A DNA stretch of 6,815 bases. Source: Kiritimatiellia bacterium (GTDB lineage: Bacteria; Verrucomicrobiota; Kiritimatiellia; RFP12; DVOR01). Below the pieces are notes generated by a model. The model did not search any database and had not been told where the DNA came from. It was given only the letters and a program-made list of their open reading frames with translations. Both the position numbers and the translations under genes were made by a program. The stretch is from contig JAFTHG010000227.1 in NCBI GenBank assembly GCA_017457555.1, forward strand, positions 1-6,815, given 5' to 3'. Shown piece by piece: positions 5,964 through 6,815 of this stretch. Each line of letters opens with the position of its first letter. The stretch's first letter is position 1.

Positions 5964-6154
5964 ACGCTACGGGATGAGCCGTAGTTTTATTTTGCTTTAA
6001 ATGCAAAACAGCATGTTCACAGGAAATTAGGACCTTCGCTGAGTAGAACATACGTTTTGGATTGAGGCACGCATTTTGCGTGCCTTTTCCTTGTCGTATT
6101 CTACTCGGGCCGTCCTAAGCCTCCTGTGAGTACACAGGAAAGGCACGCTTTATT
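5964..6154 (+). promoter_or_regulatory. Highly structured mRNA leader, candidate RNA switch
   Basis: A hairpin at 5967-5984 (CTACGG/CCGTAG) and an A/T hairpin at 5990-6008 (TTTTGC/GCAAAA) come first. Then a long interrupted rod forms from 6017 to 6129: helix A 6017-6024 with 6122-6129 (8 bp), helix B 6027-6033 with 6112-6118 (7 bp), helix C 6041-6048 with 6099-6106 (8 bp), a CA bulge, and 6051-6054 with 6095-6098 (4 bp). The apex holds hairpin D, 6066-6072 with 6078-6084 (7 bp, loop ATTTT), followed by TTTTCCTT, which looks like a weak terminator. Helices A and B are separated by a 2/3-base internal loop, B and C by a 7/5-base one. I recognise no known riboswitch or 6S consensus. A stand-alone structured RNA or a DNA-level dyad are alternatives. 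Confidence 0.55.
6122..6143 (+). promoter_or_regulatory. Hairpin that would mask the ribosome-binding site
   Basis: TCCTGTG (6122-6128) pairs with CACAGGA (6133-6139) around the loop AGTA, a perfect 7-bp hairpin covering the AGGA part of the purine-rich site AGGAAAGG (6136-6143) before ATG 6155. TCCTGTG is also the right strand of helix A of the upstream rod, so the two pairings exclude each other. The spacing from AAGG (6140-6143) to the ATG is 11 bases, somewhat long. Confidence 0.45.
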
Positions 6155-6815
6155 ATGCTCAAGTTTGAATTAATTCGACACATTTTAATTCTTAAATTTA
6201 CCCTCATCCTTTCCAAAATAAAACGTCTATTTAATTCGGCAGTTCGCCTACAAGAACTTTGGCGAACAAGTGAACTCGCTTCTATTGAACTTCTCCTTTC
6301 CAACATGTTAATCATTGGGTTAATATGCGCTACGACAGGATTTTTCTTTGGCATTCCCTGTTCTTCTTTCTACTTTTGGGGAAGTTTCCTTCTCGTTACC
6401 ATTGCCGCAGGCTGTCATTCTTGGCAACGTCTTCTTTCCTTTATCCTGACAACCGCTGTCATCTTTTTATTAACAGCCTTTACATTCACTTACACCGGAA
6501 CAGATGCCGGCAATTATCACCTGCCTATGCAACGCCTTTTGATTGAAGGCTGGAATCCAATTTTCACCTCAACGATTGAAGAATTTACCACGCTTACCGC
6601 CAACACCGGCACATTTAGCCTCTATCATACACTTTTCCTCCCAAAAGTTTCGGCACTGTGCGGTGCACTTGTAGCAAAAGGAACCGGTCTTTGGAGTGCA
6701 GATGCCTTTTTAGGTTACACACTCATCTATCTTCTATTCTCTACGGCCTATCGCTTTTCAGGACAACAGTGGTCTGCTTCAAAAAGGTCCTCCTGTTTGT
6801 ATGCATTCTCACTCA
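6155..6815 (+). CDS. Multi-pass membrane protein, GT-C glycosyltransferase-like (3' truncated)
   Basis: The frame is open from ATG 6155 to the window end (220 residues, C-terminus missing). It has a basic, amphipathic N-terminal stretch to about residue 45, then hydrophobic segments at about 46-67, 72-88 and 95-113. A hydrophilic loop follows with DAGNYHLPMQRLLIEGWNPI at 117-136, and further hydrophobic segments at about 156-176 and 184-200. A conserved Asp in the first large outer loop, followed by YHLP and GWNP, is the style of polyprenyl-phosphate-dependent GT-C glycosyltransferases and related uncharacterised membrane proteins, which add or polymerise sugars at the cell surface. Asp117 would be the candidate catalytic residue. 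No other in-frame start exists between the TAA at 6116-6118 and this ATG. The gene sits behind the structured leader. Membrane location is secure; the enzymatic class is an inference from one motif. Confidence 0.7.
   Translation, partial: MLKFELIRHILILKFTLILSKIKRLFNSAVRLQELWRTSELASIELLLSNMLIIGLICATTGFFFGIPCSSFYFWGSFLLVTIAAGCHSWQRLLSFILTTAVIFLLTAFTFTYTGTDAGNYHLPMQRLLIEGWNPIFTSTIEEFTTLTANTGTFSLYHTLFLPKVSALCGALVAKGTGLWSADAFLGYTLIYLLFSTAYRFSGQQWSASKRSSCLYAFSL

Noticed and set aside
6017..6129. The dyad as recombination sites of an invertible element.
   Set aside because: The arms are interrupted by unequal loops, the enclosed central part is only about 40 bases, and no promoter lies inside; an RNA structure explains it better.
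5777..6154. 6S RNA, tmRNA, SRP RNA or a known riboswitch in the long intergenic region.
   Set aside because: I see none of the conserved core sequences I know for these, and the internal loop between helices B and C is smaller than the 6S central bubble.
6325..6546. 73-codon + strand frame at the right end.
   Set aside because: It lies out of frame inside the longer membrane protein frame from 6155, which has coherent hydrophobic segments and a family-like motif.
1..6815. CRISPR array, tRNA or rRNA gene, insertion sequence.
   Set aside because: No regularly spaced repeats, no tRNA-like cloverleaf with CCA-type end and no transposase or terminal inverted repeats were found.

Overview
The window carries six protein-coding genes, all on the + strand, with two cut by the window edges. 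The organism is most likely a bacterium of the Verrucomicrobiota/Lentisphaerota/Kiritimatiellota group (PVC superphylum). The clues are a C-terminal domain type I associate with these phyla (positions 1-282), a shortened UvrC, an Mpi-type serine recombinase, and weak or absent Shine-Dalgarno sites before several genes. This placement is inferred from protein style, not from a marker gene.

Left part (1-1327): the end of a small-domain protein of unknown role is closed by a near-perfect intrinsic terminator (302-338). A gene-free, A/C-rich spacer of about 390 bases follows, then a complete serine recombinase of the master-invertase (Mpi) type. No convincing invertible segment lies next to it, so its targets are probably elsewhere.

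Middle (1328-4121): a DUF1846 protein has an extended -10 promoter and a possible seven-codon leader ORF in front. It is followed 59 bases later by a YejB/DppB-type ABC transporter permease and a strong terminator. The permease has no ATPase, second permease or binding protein beside it.

Right part (4122-6815): uvrC encodes a nucleotide excision repair nuclease that keeps both active sites and the cysteines for an Fe-S cluster, but lacks roughly 115-120 residues found in E. coli UvrC between the UVR helices and the RNase H-like core. After it comes a 468-base intergenic region with two good promoter-like signals, a possible small RNA and a strongly structured leader of about 190 bases in front of a partial multi-pass membrane protein resembling GT-C glycosyltransferases.

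The most noteworthy object is that leader (about 5964-6154). It contains a long interrupted dyad with 27 Watson-Crick pairs in four consecutive helices. It also repeats two of the dyad's own strands just before the start codon, so the ribosome-binding region can compete for the same partners. This looks like an RNA switch of a kind I do not recognise. A second observation is that the spacers after the two strong terminators share four short sequence blocks in the same order.
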